64,000 nucleotides of DNA from positions 1,682,204-1,746,203 of the forward strand of contig NW_006500337.1 of the NCBI RefSeq assembly GCF_000471905.2. The letters run 5' to 3'. How positions within the stretch are numbered: position 1 is the stretch's first letter; each line of letters starts with the position of its first letter. The position numbers and the translations under genes were made by a program. This document shows, piece by piece, positions 49,460 to 61,740 of this stretch. Below the pieces are notes generated by a model that saw only the letters and a program-made list of their open reading frames with translations, was not told the DNA's origin and searched no databases. This DNA comes from Amborella trichopoda. Its lineage: Eukaryota > Streptophyta > Magnoliopsida > Amborellales > Amborellaceae.

Positions 49460-50655
49460 GATTTTTGCACTTGTAGAAGAAGCAAAAGATCTCCTCAAAT
49501 CCCCATGAATAGTGGGTGGTATAACACTTGAGGAACATAAAAGTAGCTGTTCCCTACCAATCCTGTGAATATATGGAGGATAAAGAAATGTAAAAAAAAT
49601 TTCACTATCAATAACAATGGTAGTAGTCATTTCAATGAAAATAAGAGCAACAACTACAACTACAGTTATTATATTTTTTGTTATGATTACTAAATGTATT
49701 GCTATTATTATTGTCATCATCAACATCATCATCATTATTATTTGAGGTCCTTCAAAAGTTCAAACAAGGAACTATAGAAATTGGCTTTTCAATTTTTTGA
49801 GGTATAGTGGACCCCCTGGGAGAACACTGTATACTTATTCACTTGGGCAAAAGACACGCTTGGGAACATTTAATTTTTTTTAAAAGAAAATGGTATCCAC
49901 TTTAGAATCGCATAAGTATTTTGAGAAAAAGAAAAAGGAAAATCTCCTCTACACTTAAATCTGACAGTTCACAAATTTGGCAGACGATATTCCATCTTAG
50001 GATGTTATTTTTCCAAACATGTATAAAGTGCCCATGAATTTTTTATTTTTTTATTATTTATTTATTTATTTATTATTACTATTATTTAATGAGTTTGGCC
50101 GTTTGATTGAGGAGGCTAATTGCCAAATTCGTCTTCAAGCTTCTCCAAATATGTAGGCAGGGACCCCTCAGTGTGAGGGTTGTGAGAGTCCTCCACTTTT
50201 GCATTTCCTTTCCCATTTATTTTGTTTATATTACTTTTTATAGGGTAGTTAGATATGTTGAATGGCTAAATAAATTCCCCATGGTGTCTCTTCCATGAAC
50301 ATGACACCTAGTGGGGACCCATGTACCACACAATGGGGACAAACACTGGCCTTTCACAAGCCTAGGGCTCTGCCAAGAATAGGATGCTTTGCTTTCTGTG
50401 AATTCAAAAGAAATGAAGCCAAAGCCAAACACACAGTGCCCATTTCCACAACTACAACCCTTCCTTAAGTCAACAAAGATTTTCCCAGGCTACCACCCAA
50501 AGAAAGAAAAGCCATGCCCTAACCCTTCCTTTACCTTTCAAGATTCTCTCTTTCTTGGCCCTTTATTAGCTCAAGCTAAATTCCGGGTTTCCCCTTGTCC
50601 AACTCATAAAATATCCATAGCACCGTTATTTAGTTTTCAAGTTTTAAGCATGACA
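49460..50655. other. Upstream region of the CLE gene
   Basis: Contains ATT/ATC microsatellite-like runs (49690-49740, 50040-50090) and no supported gene. The frame at 50389-50703 is Pro/Lys/Phe-rich with no known domain. Confidence 0.45.
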
Positions 50656-50661
50656 ATGGTC

Positions 50662-50669
50662 TATAAAAG
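50662..50669 (+). promoter_or_regulatory. Candidate TATA box upstream of the CLE gene
   Basis: TATAAAAG is a consensus TATA match in GGTCTATAAAAGGGACTGG. It is about 815 bp before the start codon, so it would imply a long or spliced 5' UTR. A good acceptor (TGATCTCTCAG, ending 51457) just before the coding start fits a 5' intron. Confidence 0.35.
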
Positions 50670-51476
50670 GGACTGGATCGTGGTGGTAGGACCCCAGACC
50701 TAGTTACCACACTATGGTTTTCAATCTTGCTAACACCATCTACGGACACCTTCAAAAAAACGAACTCTCTAATCTATATGAAGAAACATATAGCAGCATG
50801 TCTTCCCCACATAATTGCCTAAAAAACAGCATGACAATGGTCTTCAGCCTATTGTCACAACAAAGTAAACTGTAAATATGTTTGTATTTCATTATGACCA
50901 TGGAAATATTCTCATTCCAAAAACTATCATTTTTTGGGATATGGTTTATGATACTTATTTGGAAATGGCATTGTTGGTCTAATAAAACTGAGAAGTTTAA
51001 ATTTTCCTTTAACCTGTCTTAAGCCCGGGTAAAAGATACGGGTTGTGTTTGGTAGATAGCCAACATAAAATTTTGCCACATCTTATCATGATGAGTAGAA
51101 AATAGTGTTGTGTTTATGTATGTCGCTTATATCTTAGATCAATATTGCACCAAATATTACTGCTATTAGAATAAGATACAAGGGCCTAAAAATTACAACC
51201 CCAAGAATCTTCTATGAGGGTATTTTAGAAATATTTGTATGTACAAAGTAACATTTGTAAACAATATGGTTTTCAAAATGATTGGGGTATCCTTAATATT
51301 AATACAAAATTCAGGGGTTAAATGGGCACCCCTTTTAATGAGGTGAAAAATCTACCACCTACGACCTTTATTAACAATCCTTGGCTCAAAAATATTTGAA
51401 ACCAAACATCTCACTTTCCAGTGCAAAAACACTGGTTCATGGGTACTGATCTCTCAGGTGGGTGGTGCTAGGTTTC

Positions 51477-51779
51477 ATGCTCCTCTTCCTCTGCATGGAA
51501 AGCTTCTCCAACATAGTCATGGCCTTGATCTTGATGCTCCTGTTGGCCCATCCTTCACACCAGGCTAACATGCCCATGGAGACCATGTCAACAAGTAGTC
51601 ATCCATTATCACCATCAATACCATCATCTTCAGCATCAACATCATCGCCATCATCGTCATCATCATCATTATCGACATCTATGCCATTGCATAGGAAGAT
51701 TCCCAGGTCATCTTCTCGGATCTACAACGCAAGCTTTCATGAAGTCCCAAGTGGCCCGAACCCCATCTCCAACCGGTAA
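51477..51779 (+). CDS. CLE41/CLE44-like: CLE peptide precursor, TDIF type (CLE41/CLE44 class)
   Basis: A 100-residue precursor is read from ATG 51477. Its N-terminus holds a hydrophobic signal region (about residues 8-30, ending LLLAHPSHQA), followed by a Ser/Thr/Pro-rich variable domain and a basic stretch (LHRKIPRSSSR). Near the C-terminus (51738-51773) is HEVPSGPNPISN, identical to the TDIF dodecapeptide of Arabidopsis CLE41/CLE44; one Arg follows before the stop. TDIF is secreted by phloem-side cells, is hydroxylated on its prolines, and binds the receptor kinase PXY/TDR to maintain procambium/cambium and block xylem differentiation. Those roles are established for the family; expression here is inferred. 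Start choice: 51477 is the first in-frame ATG of the open frame, and 51495 is an alternative. A 5' intron ending at 51457 could add upstream codons. Confidence 0.93.
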   Translation: MLLFLCMESFSNIVMALILMLLLAHPSHQANMPMETMSTSSHPLSPSIPSSSASTSSPSSSSSSLSTSMPLHRKIPRSSSRIYNASFHEVPSGPNPISNR

Positions 51780-51974
51780 TTTCATCACCATCACCACCAT
51801 CATCGAGTCGTCGCCATCCTCATCGTCTTGGAACCATAAAAATGTAAAGTTTCAGTCTTGGGTGGGTATAGTTTTTCAGATTTTTATTTTACTTTCTTTT
51901 AATTTTTGGGATACTTATATGTTGTCATTTGCCCTTATATGTGAGATATTTTATATACAAACAATCATATGAGA

Positions 51975-52535
51975 GAGAATTTATACATGATGAGATCCAA
52001 GGGAAGTCCAGGCCCTTATCAAGATATACTGAACTCCCATGATTGTTTCATCATCATCTCTATCTCCCTCACCTTACATTTCATTTTAGATATATGGTAT
52101 TATAAATCAATTTTTTATATTCTAGTGCTTGGGGGTTGGAGATATTAACTCTCTCTCTCTCTCTCTCTCAATCATTTGAGAAAGAATTTATATATGATGA
52201 GATCCTAGGGAAGTCCTGGCCTTTATTGAGATATTCTGAGTTTCCATGATTGTTTCATCATCATCTCTATCTCCCTCACCATACATTTCATTTTAGATAT
52301 ATAATATTATTGATCATTTTTTCTTATATTATTGTGCATGGGGTTTGGAGATATGAACTCTCTCTCTCTCTCTCTACCTTATCAAGAAATTCTGAGCTCC
52401 CATGATTGTTTCATCATCATGTCTCTCCTCACCATACATTTTATTTTAGATATATATTATTTTAAATCAATTTTTCTTATATCCTAGTACCTGGGGTGTG
52501 GAGATATTCTCTCTCTCTCTCTCTACCAAGTTCAC
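51975..52535. repeat. Three tandem ~190-bp repeats ending in (CT)n, downstream of the CLE gene
   Basis: Each unit runs GAACTCCCATGATTGTTTCA, then TCATCATC...ATTTTAGATATAT...TGGAGATATTAACTCTCTCT. Units begin near 52030, 52245 and 52390, and each ends in a CT microsatellite. Confidence 0.85.
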
Positions 52536-52594
52536 ACACGCACATACAACCTCTCATCCCCTCTAGATCTGTCTAAAGCTATAAAGATAGCATT

Positions 52595-54040
52595 ATGTGG
52601 AGAGAGAAGAGAAGAGAGAGAGAAGGATTTAGAGAGAGAGAAAGAGATTTAGAGAGAGGGAGAGAGATGAAAATGGGAAATGTTGGATCAGGAAACGGGG
52701 GTTGCAGGGGGCGTCAGGACTGTACATGGTGTCCTTTTGCTGTTGTTTTATATTTGAAAAGCTTATTTAATTGGGCATGGAACCTGCTTTTCATTTGCAT
52801 GCATACACAGCATCCGATGCTCACCTTTCTTTTTTTAAAATAAATAATTCAAGTAAACATGCAACTGTGCAACTTGTGTAGTGGCTGTGATATTTTTAGG
52901 AATTTTCTTCTCTTGAAAATTAGAAAAGAGGTTTGATAAAATTCTTTCTACGAAAATCTTATGTTTCCTTTTCTTTTTATAAGAAAAGAACGAAGAAATT
53001 CTCTCTTTTATATATTTCTTTCTTTTTCTTTTTTCTTCTTTCTTTCTTTTTTTTTTTTTTGAAAGTTTGGGTGAGGCATCATTGGTTGACTAGCTAAAAA
53101 AAGGGTATAGTGCTGTCTTTTTTTTTCAAACAATATAGCTGTAGGGTTTTATTTTATAGATGTTTGGTGTTACTTTTGCCATTTTCATGTCTGTGCTCTG
53201 ATGGGAAAGGGATTTGGTCTCGTGGTAGTCTGGTAACTGTGAGACACTCTCAAGAAGACAATGAAGGAGAGAGAAAGCAGTAGTAAAGATCGAGAGAAAG
53301 ATCAATAATAATAGCAATAATCTAATAATGAAACACTTAATTTTATTAGTAGTAGTAACCATTAAAAGGATACTAGAGAGAGAGATTGATAACAATAGTA
53401 ATAATACTCATAGTGAAAATGATTATAAAACCTGTGCAGATCTCAGGTTTGAACTCAGGAAGTCTTAGAGTTTTGCTTGAACTTTGTGGGGTTTAACTCT
53501 ATTGATGCATGTAGAGAGATAGTAAGTTATGTTTGTGCTATGCAGGTTGAAACTTCTTGGTTAATGTGGGGGCTTTGCTCTTACTCTTGAATTATAGAGA
53601 ATTGCAATAGAGCAATGGGGCACCAGTGAGGAAAAAAAAAAAAAATTAGCGATAAAAATAATTAGAAATAAAAATTATGTATTTGGGCTCGGACTCACCC
53701 CAAGTTACTCATACCCGGCAGACTGTGGATTCCAGAACAAAAACCTTGGAAACTGGTCGAGTCTTGCCGGTCCCAACTGACTGACTCCTGTATGTGTTAG
53801 TAATCTTGTGTGTGCTCCCATGTATGTTCTTGTGAGTGTGCGATCCCTGTACTCTTTGTGGGTGGTATGTGTGTGTGCCCTAAGAGAGAGATTTGTTGGT
53901 TGTGTTCTGTCCTACCAAATATAGTTGAACCATTTTAATCCTAAAAAAGCTGGGGACTGTAAAAACGTATGGTTCCTCTCTAGAGAAAAATATATATGGT
54001 TTCTCTTTGAACTTTATATTTATATATATATATATATATG
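52595..54040. other. Spacer with GA-rich and T-rich tracts
   Basis: GA-rich block at 52595-52670, poly-T/CTTT tract at 52960-53060, and a family H-like end near 53690-53770 (GGCTCGGACTC...GTCGAGTCTTGCCGG). No gene recognised. Confidence 0.5.
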
Positions 54041-54099
54041 GAAAATGCTAGGTTGAGCCCACTAGCTCATGGAGCGCATGTATATAAAAATTAGATGAT

Positions 54100-54240
54100 T
54101 CTTCAAAAAATATATAAAAAATATTTTACATGAAATAAATTGACCAAAATACCCCCGAAATGCTTCAAGGGTATTTTGGTCAATTGTTTTGACAAATTTT
54201 TTTTTTTATATCTTTATTAAGTGCGGCTTGATGAGAAGAA
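54100..54240. mobile_element. MITE core with GACCAAAATACCCC palindrome
   Basis: TTGACCAAAATACCCCCGAAA and TTCAAGGGTATTTTGGTCAA are inverted, as in the core of family M, but the ends differ from that family. Confidence 0.4.
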
Positions 54241-54346
54241 CACACAATTAAAATTTCAAATGATTTTGATTTGAAGAAAAAAATTAAAATTCAAACACTA
54301 CCAGACATTCGTGTTCGTCAGATCGGCCCATATTTAATCTGGGACG

Positions 54347-54366
54347 NNNNNNNNNNNNNNNNNNNN
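54347..54366. other. Assembly gap (20 N)
   Basis: Twenty undetermined bases, next to a (TA)n run. Confidence 1.
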
Positions 54367-54367
54367 T

Positions 54368-54369
<2 letters not shown>

Positions 54370-54409
<40 letters not shown>
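54370..54409. repeat. (TA)n microsatellite
   Basis: About twenty TA units directly after the gap. The repeat probably caused the gap. Confidence 0.95.
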
Positions 54410-54412
<3 letters not shown>

Positions 54413-54476
54413 GTTTCTCTTGAGATAGGTATGTATGATGGTTGTGGATTGCAAAAATCATGGCTTATTTATTAAG

Positions 54477-54870
54477 GGGTGTGGCTTGTATAGAGCCAAA
54501 GCTCTAAACAATCAAAGTAAAGTGCACATTCAAATAGTGTTGAGAAATGCGGTTTCAATACTAAAAATCTTTGTGATAGCTTTAAAATATATTTTCATCA
54601 CTAGTTATAAAATTTAAATATTCAAAAATAGTGTAGATCGAGCAGATATATGAAAACTTGCAAATCTTAAAAATTGATAATCCAAAAATGCATTACAAGA
54701 TGAACTATTTCCAAAACTTTAAATCCAATTTTTTCTCATGTCCATGCATCTTGAGGTCTAGATGATGAATTTGATGATATTGGAGCATAAAAACAACCTC
54801 TTCTAGTGAAATTTTTTATGTGCACCTTAATTTGATTGTTTAGAGCATCACACTTATATAACCTTTTTCC
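54477..54870. mobile_element. MULE-type MITE, family A
   Basis: Begins GGGTGTGGCTTGTATAGAGC, then GCTCTAAACAATCAAAG, and ends TTGATTGTTTAGAGCATCAC followed by ACTTATATAACCTTTTTCC. Flanks tttattaag and tttatctag agree at 7 of 9. Confidence 0.7.
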
Positions 54871-55040
54871 TTTATCTAGTGATGTGTCTGATGAGGAAAC
54901 CATGGCAGAGAGACACATGGAGACGCCTACTGGGCTTGGTACGCAGCACTTGGACTGAGACACAAGGATGCAAAAGTTTTGTTGTCGTCGTCTTAGAAAC
55001 ACGTATCTGAACAGATTTAAGAAAAGATAATACCAGTTTC

Positions 55041-56971
55041 TATGAGATTTGGGGCTATCAAAAATCACCCACATAAGGAAATTCCATATTATGTGGGATT
55101 GAGATATTTTCGTATTTTTTGGGATTGAGATTGATATTGATAAGTTTTCTAAAGGAAATAGAAATACAAAAAGATTAGGACTCTTGGATGGATATATCTC
55201 TTGGGTTCCTATTTAGTATGAACTCATAATCTTATATATATGGGATGAAAGTACAGAGAATTTATGTGCCCTATTTGGATTACCATATGGGAATATTAGT
55301 TCATCTAGAGAGAGGGGCAGAGTCTTCTGTGCATAAGATGTAAGGTTTCCCCTTAGAGAGAAGAGAGCTTCTTATGGAAAGAAACATTGTGATGGTGTCT
55401 TTTGCAGACTCCTAAAGATTGAGAGGTTTGTTCTTGGAGATTAAGAGGCTTGTTCTTGGAGATTGAGATTCTTGTTTTTTTGTAGAGAAGTGCTTCCCAT
55501 AGAGATTTTCGGTGGTTTTCCTTTTAGTTGTAAAGAAACTCAGTTTCTCGTTACTCTCGCGCAGCTATTTGGTGTTGTCGATATTGCCAGAAGTAAATAA
55601 AATGAAGGGATAGTGGTTTAAAATGGTTTGCTCGACTTGGTTTTTGTCGAGGTTTAAAGAGGTAACCCACTGTTCCAAAATTTTGATGTAACTTTTATTG
55701 GAATAACGGATTTTTGTTTGCCTTGCCTGTAGATGTAGTCACATCTGTAATGAACCATGTTAATTTTTGTGTTCTTGTGTTATGTGTTTCATGCTTTATT
55801 TTTCGTACTTTATTTGCTAAAAATCAACCCATCGGGTTTAGAGCTTCCGCGCATAAAAAGTGGTATCAGAGCCTGGTTTTGGGGTTTCTGATAAGGCAGT
55901 AAAGGTTTTGAATGTAATGTTCGAGGAGGAGAAATTTGATGGAAAGCATTATTTTTCAGCAAGAATGATGATGAAATTATTTTGGCAAAATATGAAGAAT
56001 TTACGAATATCCAATGGATGTTGGCATAGTGAGTAGGTGATTTTGATATCAAAGTGTAGATTGTGAGATTTGGTGTTATCCAAAATCACCCACGTAAAAA
56101 ATTCCATATTATATGGGATTGAGATATTCCTATATTTTGTGGGATAAAATTGATATTGATAAGTTTCCTAAAGGAAATAGAAATCCAAAAAGATTAGGAC
56201 ACTTGGATGGATATATCTCTTGGTCTTTTGAAATATATGTAACATCTATAGGAAGCTTCCTATTTAGTATGGACTCCTAATCTTATATATATGGGATGAA
56301 AGTGCAGAGAATTTGTGTGCCCTATTTGGGTCACCATATGATAATATTGGTTCTTTTAGAGAGAGGAGGGGGCAGAGCCTTCTGTGCATAAGATGCAATG
56401 TTTCCTCTTATTCCTCTTAGAGCGAAGGCAACTTCTTACAGAAAGAAACACTGTGATGGTGACTCTTGTAGACTCCTGGAATTTGAGAGGCTTGTTTTTT
56501 TATAGAGAAGTGGTTTTCATGGAGATTTTGGGTGGTTTTCCTTTTAATTATAGAGAAAGTTAGTTTCTCGCTACTCTCACGTCTCTATCTGGTGTTGTTG
56601 ATATTGTCAGAAGTAAAGAGTAGAACCAAAGACTGGCTTAAAAAGAGAAAGTTGGTTTCTCGTTGCTCTCGCGTCTCTATCTGGTAATGTCGATATTGTC
56701 ATAAGTAAAGAAAATAAAGGGAGAGTGGTTTAAAAGTGTTTGTTCGACTTGATTTTTGTCGAGGTTTAGAGAGATAACTCTTTATTCCAAAATCTTTGAT
56801 GTAACTTTCAATTGAATAATGGATTTCTGTTTGATGTACCCGTAGATGTAGTCACATATGTGATGAACCACGTAAATATTTGTGTTCTTGTGTTATGGGT
56901 TTCATGCTTTATTTCTCGTATTTTATTTGTCAAAAATCAACCCATCGGCTTTAGAGCTTCCGCGCACAACA
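55041..56971 (+). mobile_element. Internally deleted Ty1/copia element with two LTRs
   Basis: LTRs lie at 55041-55859 and 56062-56971 (TGTGAGATTTGG...GCGCACAACA in the right copy). The primer-binding site TGGTATCAGAGC, complementary to initiator Met tRNA, is at 55861-55872. GTTTC flanks both ends (55036-55040 and 56972-56976), a 5-bp target duplication. The interior is only about 200 bp: a short gag-like start (FEEEKFDGKHYFS) and no pol. The right LTR carries an extra internal ~100-bp duplication near 56525-56705. Confidence 0.85.
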
Positions 56972-56976
56972 GTTTC

Positions 56977-57865
56977 AATGGAACACGTATATTTGTGTTG
57001 TGGTACATTCTAGGATTAATTTGTGCACATTTACAAGGTAAACATAAGCAGTGTCACTTGTAATGAGTTTCAAAATGACACTTTACATTGCTTAAGATTA
57101 ACCATAAAAAAGTACTAATATTAAATAATCAACAGATAAAAGTTTTTAATTTCATAGATATAGGTTTCTAAGGTATGAGTGTCTATTCATTTGGATTGAA
57201 CTCTAAGTTTTTAGGCCTCAAATGGTGTGTTCGAATCAAAATTTATTGCGCTAAAGATTTTAGGTTTGGATTTGGTTGTGTTGACTCTACTAACTCAGCT
57301 ATTTGTGGGCATCCCCCCTCCAAAATCCATCTTTTAAGTTGCTCCACTTGCACTTCGAATTTTCAAACTCGAAATCATTTTTTAGTTTCATAATCCTTCT
57401 ATACGTTTCTCAGGTGGCTAAGGTCAGTTTTTCCTTTAAAAGGTTTTAAGTGTAATCTACCGCAATGTGATTTTATATTTTTACGTGAATTTTTAGATAA
57501 ATTTGGGGTTTTAAATTGTACCAGTGTAGAGACAATGGAAAGGACTGGGTACACAAGGGAAAAGTTAGACATTATTTAACATGTCCAACAATGTCTGATG
57601 CTCAAGGATAAAAGTATCAATCATTCTCTTGTACTTGCAACGAATAGATCAAACAATGTTAGTATGAGCATGTTCACTAACTGTAGCTAGTGGGTTTGAA
57701 ACTTTAGAAAACATTTTCGGGAAAAGGTATTTGAGAGGGTAGTTACCAAACCATTTATTATACTAGAAAAGTATAGATTCCCAATTACCCACTACTTTTC
57801 AGAAGTGGCAAAGATAAATAGGTCTCTCAAAATCTATCCCCCTCCAAATATGGGAAAGATTGGCC
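56977..57865. other. Spacer, nothing recognised
   Basis: AT-rich sequence without recognisable domains. Confidence 0.5.
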
Positions 57866-57869
57866 TTAT

Positions 57870-58655
57870 TTCTTGGGGCTTTTTATAATACCATACTATT
57901 GGTCGATCCCATATTTTTCTCTCAGAACTTCTACCCAAAAGGAGCCTTGTTGGGTACGAACTATCCACCACCATTTTATAAGTAAAGCAGAGTTCATGCT
58001 TTTCAATCTATGAATTCCTAAACCACCTTCTTTTATTGGTGTGCACACTTTAGCCCAACTAACCAAATGAAGTCTTTTCTTTTTTTTTCATCATCTCCCC
58101 ACAAAAAGTTCCTAATAAGTCTCTCAAGAATGCTAACAATTTGTACAGGCATTCTAAATAAAGACATATAGTAGACTGGAAGGTTGGATAGAGTAGATTT
58201 AATAAGTGTATATCGACCTCCTGAAGACAAAGTCTTGGCCTTCTTCAAATCCAATTTTTTATTAAATTTCTCTACCATTAGATCCCAAATAGACTTTGAG
58301 GGCCTCGAATCCACCAAAGGGATACCTAAGTATTTGCAAGGCATCTCTCAACATCACATCCTAGCAAACTAGCCATCCTTGATATTATATTTTGAGGACA
58401 TCCAATACCGATCAACTTGGTTTCAGAGAGGTTAACTTTCATCCATGTTGTCATTTCAACACTCTTTAGAAATATCCACAATCTATTGATTTCCATTACA
58501 TTAGGATAACAAAAAATTATGGTATCATCTGCATACTGTAAGAGTGAAACAATCATACCATTATTCCCAACTTCAATGCCTAAAACAAGACCATGTGAGG
58601 ACACAACTCTTAGCATAACACTGAAACTCTCTAATGCAAACATAGAGAGGGCTCA
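57870..58655 (-). mobile_element. L1-type LINE reverse-transcriptase remnant
   Basis: On the minus strand one frame (58643 down to 58326) carries the RT catalytic motif YADDTIIF. It shifts to another frame (58344 to 58033) with KYLGIPLVDSRP...LSSGGRYTLIKSTLSNLPVYYMSL...NFLWG. A further shift leads to KEGGLGIHRLKSMNSALLIKWWW down to about 57880. This is the usual order of plant L1-type LINE RT, palm to thumb. At least two frameshifts and the missing 5' part show it is dead. Confidence 0.88.
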
Positions 58656-58956
58656 TGAGAGATTAGAATGATTTGGTAACTTGGTCATGCCCCCTTTAGA
58701 AAAAAACTATGAATCATTATTTGGTAACTTGGTGGCGGAAAGTTTCAGTACATGTTCTCTTTCTTCTAATTGAAACTCTCCATTTCTAGTCCTAATGAAT
58801 AAGGATTTAACTATCGATCAGTCATCAATGCTATCCCCAAGGTTGACCATCATCAATGGATGCGACCCCTCAAGACTTCATCAGTAAACTAGCTGAAAAT
58901 GGGATGTCTTTGAAGTTGAATAAAGAAGCAGCTTCACTCCAATGTATTATCTTATA

Positions 58957-59452
58957 GGCAATCTTTCTATACTTCTCCTCCTATTGTATAAAACTTATAT
59001 ACTTTCCCCTATCCAACCGTCCGTTCCGAATGGATGGCTAAGATGGCCCCAATTACAATATCAGTTCTCTACACTATTTTTTTTATTTTATAAAGAACAT
59101 TTTGAGACCAAATTTTGAGCATCCACTCCTCTCTTAAACTCGCACCTATAAAAAAATTCCCTTGAAATAACAAAAAATGCCCCTGAAAATTTCAGGGTAT
59201 TTTGGTTATTGTTTATCAAAAATATTTTTTTAATATTGTGCTTAGGTGCATCCAATTGAGATGATGACACATATCAAATTTCATATTCATTTAATTTGTG
59301 GAAAAAAATTAAAAATAAAATACTTTGAGACGTCAGATCTATATCAAATGGTCAGTGGTTCACTGGATCTAAATTGGACGGTAGGATGGGTGGGGGGGGG
59401 GGGGTAATTATATATCTTCTATACAACAGGGAAAATATAGAAACATTTCCCT
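58957..59452. mobile_element. MULE-type MITE, family M (copy 3)
   Basis: Begins GGCAATCTTTCTATACTTCTC, ends AATATAGAAACATTTCCCT. Flanks tatcttata and tctcttata agree at 8 of 9. A G run of about fourteen lies at 59391-59404. Confidence 0.82.
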
Positions 59453-59504
59453 TCTCTTATACCATAGTTTCTTGTCAGTTTATCTTTAAATAGTAAATTC
59501 ATTG

Positions 59505-59565
59505 AGGCTTCTTTGCAACCGACCCCAAATAATTGAGAAAAAGGCTATGACGATGATGGTTGATA
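59505..59565 (+). mobile_element. RTE-like LINE 3' tail
   Basis: GGCTTCTTTGCAACCGACCC followed by CAAATAATTGAGAAAAAGG and CGATGATGGTTGAT is the characteristic 3' tail of the RTE-like elements. Confidence 0.4.
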
Positions 59566-59569
59566 CCTT

Positions 59570-61525
59570 AATGCCTCATTGTACTTAAACATGTACTAAT
59601 AGAAGATTGTTCGACGTTGATGATGATGATTGATCCCTTAACGCCTCTTAGGAAACCAAAGAACTCTGGGACATCCATCGTGAACCCTAAACCAGGAACT
59701 CTAGAAACCAATATCCCTAAACCTCAAACCTTACTTTCTAAGAAGTCCTAAATGTTCAAAAATATTTCGAATATAAACAACACTTAATCCCTAAGACACA
59801 TTAGTTTTTTATCTTTTTATTTTGGCCTCCTTAGGAGTATTTTCCTAGACCCAAATTTTGGAGATATAATATCTGCTCATACTTAAAACCAACCTAACCT
59901 GGGGGCAAAAAAAAAAAACACACGCACACACAACTGTGTAAGATGCTTTTGAACATTGACCTTAAAATTTACCACCTTAAGAGTCAAACACCAAAATTGG
60001 ACACAATCCGATCCATTTCTTGATCGTCAAATCTAAATGTTTAAGAACCCAAATTAAGTTTTAACTTATTCATATGGCGATTTTTAGGCTATCTAAATTT
60101 CCCTAGAAATAAGGAACTTTTGAAATTTCTCCATATCAGCAACATAAGTAAGTTTTACTCTATAATCCATGACTTTGAAATCTAGAACTTGAATGTATGG
60201 TGTAATCTCTCTCTCTCTCAAAAACATATATTAAAGAATCTGTGTTGTTAAGCATTGAACATAAATGTTGGTATAGTTTGTATTGATGTGGGAAACAATG
60301 AACAGGAAATCGATTTATTGTATTTTCGACATGGATGAAAATCAGATGATTTACAAACGGTTTTAAAACATAGATTGTCTTGGTGAATCAGACCTCCACT
60401 ATACTGCTTTGAAGTCGCCAAATTACATGATTTGGATTAGCCGAATCAGCAACCTAGCCAAAAAAAGAAAAAAAAGAACAGTAAATAAAGAAAAACAAAA
60501 AAGAAGTAGCATAAGGTATCTTCTCCATTTTGAATACATATAAAAAGGAAATAATGCATTTTAGAGAAAATAAAGTTGATTCCCATTATTAGCAGATAAT
60601 TGACCTAATAACTTACCAAACCCAATCTGAATTTGTGATTTTTTAAAATCATAATTAGAATTTGGGAACGTGTTGAAATAAATATGTAGGTGTATACCAT
60701 GTTCATATAGGAGCATATTATATATCTTCTACCTTGGGCAGATGATTTGCTTGGGTTAATTTTTTCTTAAATTGAAATTTTAACAATCACCTAAATATCA
60801 CAAGATGATTATTCAAGAGAGAAATTTTTGAAATTTAAGTGTTCTCCAGCTTATATCTCACTCTCAAAAAACTTGACGATTTCTGTTCAACCTCGCGACA
60901 TCATTTTTTTCAAATACATAGATTGAGTTTTGGAAATCATTTTTATTGAAGTTAGTCCATGGGTTGAAGAGGTTACATCTCTAAAACTTCCAGTCCTAAA
61001 ATTACTGTTAAATTTAGTTTTGTCTGAGGGAGTAAATAGACAATATGCTCCAGCGGAAACATAATTCGGCAATGGGTGAGAACTTACATGGGAAGAGTAC
61101 GAGGGGGGAAATAAAGGTTCAAAGTCCAGTACAGTACAGAGAGAGATTGTTTGCTGTCCGCATGGTAACCATTTGCTCCCTCAGGTAAAAAAAAAAGGGT
61201 ATTTTCACAATATGTAAAGTATTCAACCCAGCAAGTAACCTCAACAAAGAAATTCCAAATCACACACTCTATGTGCTTGTAAAAAAATATCCCAAGATTA
61301 AACCTAAACCATCTAATTTGTGGAGAGCAATATCTAATTGTTAAAGAACTCAAAATTCAACTTTATCTCTTTTAAAAATAATGGTCTAGCAGATCTACAC
61401 AGATTCAATATTGCATAAAAAAAGAATATTTTAAATAGTGCTTTTGCCTAGGGGAGTTAATAGATAGTATGCTCCTGTGAGAGCCTACTCTACAAGAGAC
61501 CAACATTAAGAGAGATAGATTTATA
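59570..61525. other. Spacer, no gene recognised
   Basis: Short microsatellites (CA near 59920, CT near 60210). Motifs like GGGAGTAAATAGACAATATG recur near 61029 and 61453, but I could not define an element. Confidence 0.45.
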
Positions 61526-61740
61526 ACATGGCAAGCTTTCTATGTTTTCCCTAGTGCAACATACGACCTCGATCACAATGTCACGTCTTTACGTTATTTT
61601 ATTTTTAATTTTTTTTCAACAAAATATTTTGACACTAAATTTTGGTCGTCCACTCCTCTCTTAAACTCGCGGATGTAAAAAATATAATTCCCAATAAAAT
61701 AAAATAACCAAAATATATCTAAAATTTGAAGGAGATTTTT

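Noticed and set aside
50389..50703. 104-residue frame upstream of the CLE gene
   Set aside because: Pro/Lys/Phe-rich without a domain; overlaps the likely promoter and the TATA candidate.
52595..52843. 82-residue frame beginning with Arg/Glu repeats
   Set aside because: The first half is a GA-rich microsatellite translation and the rest matches nothing known.
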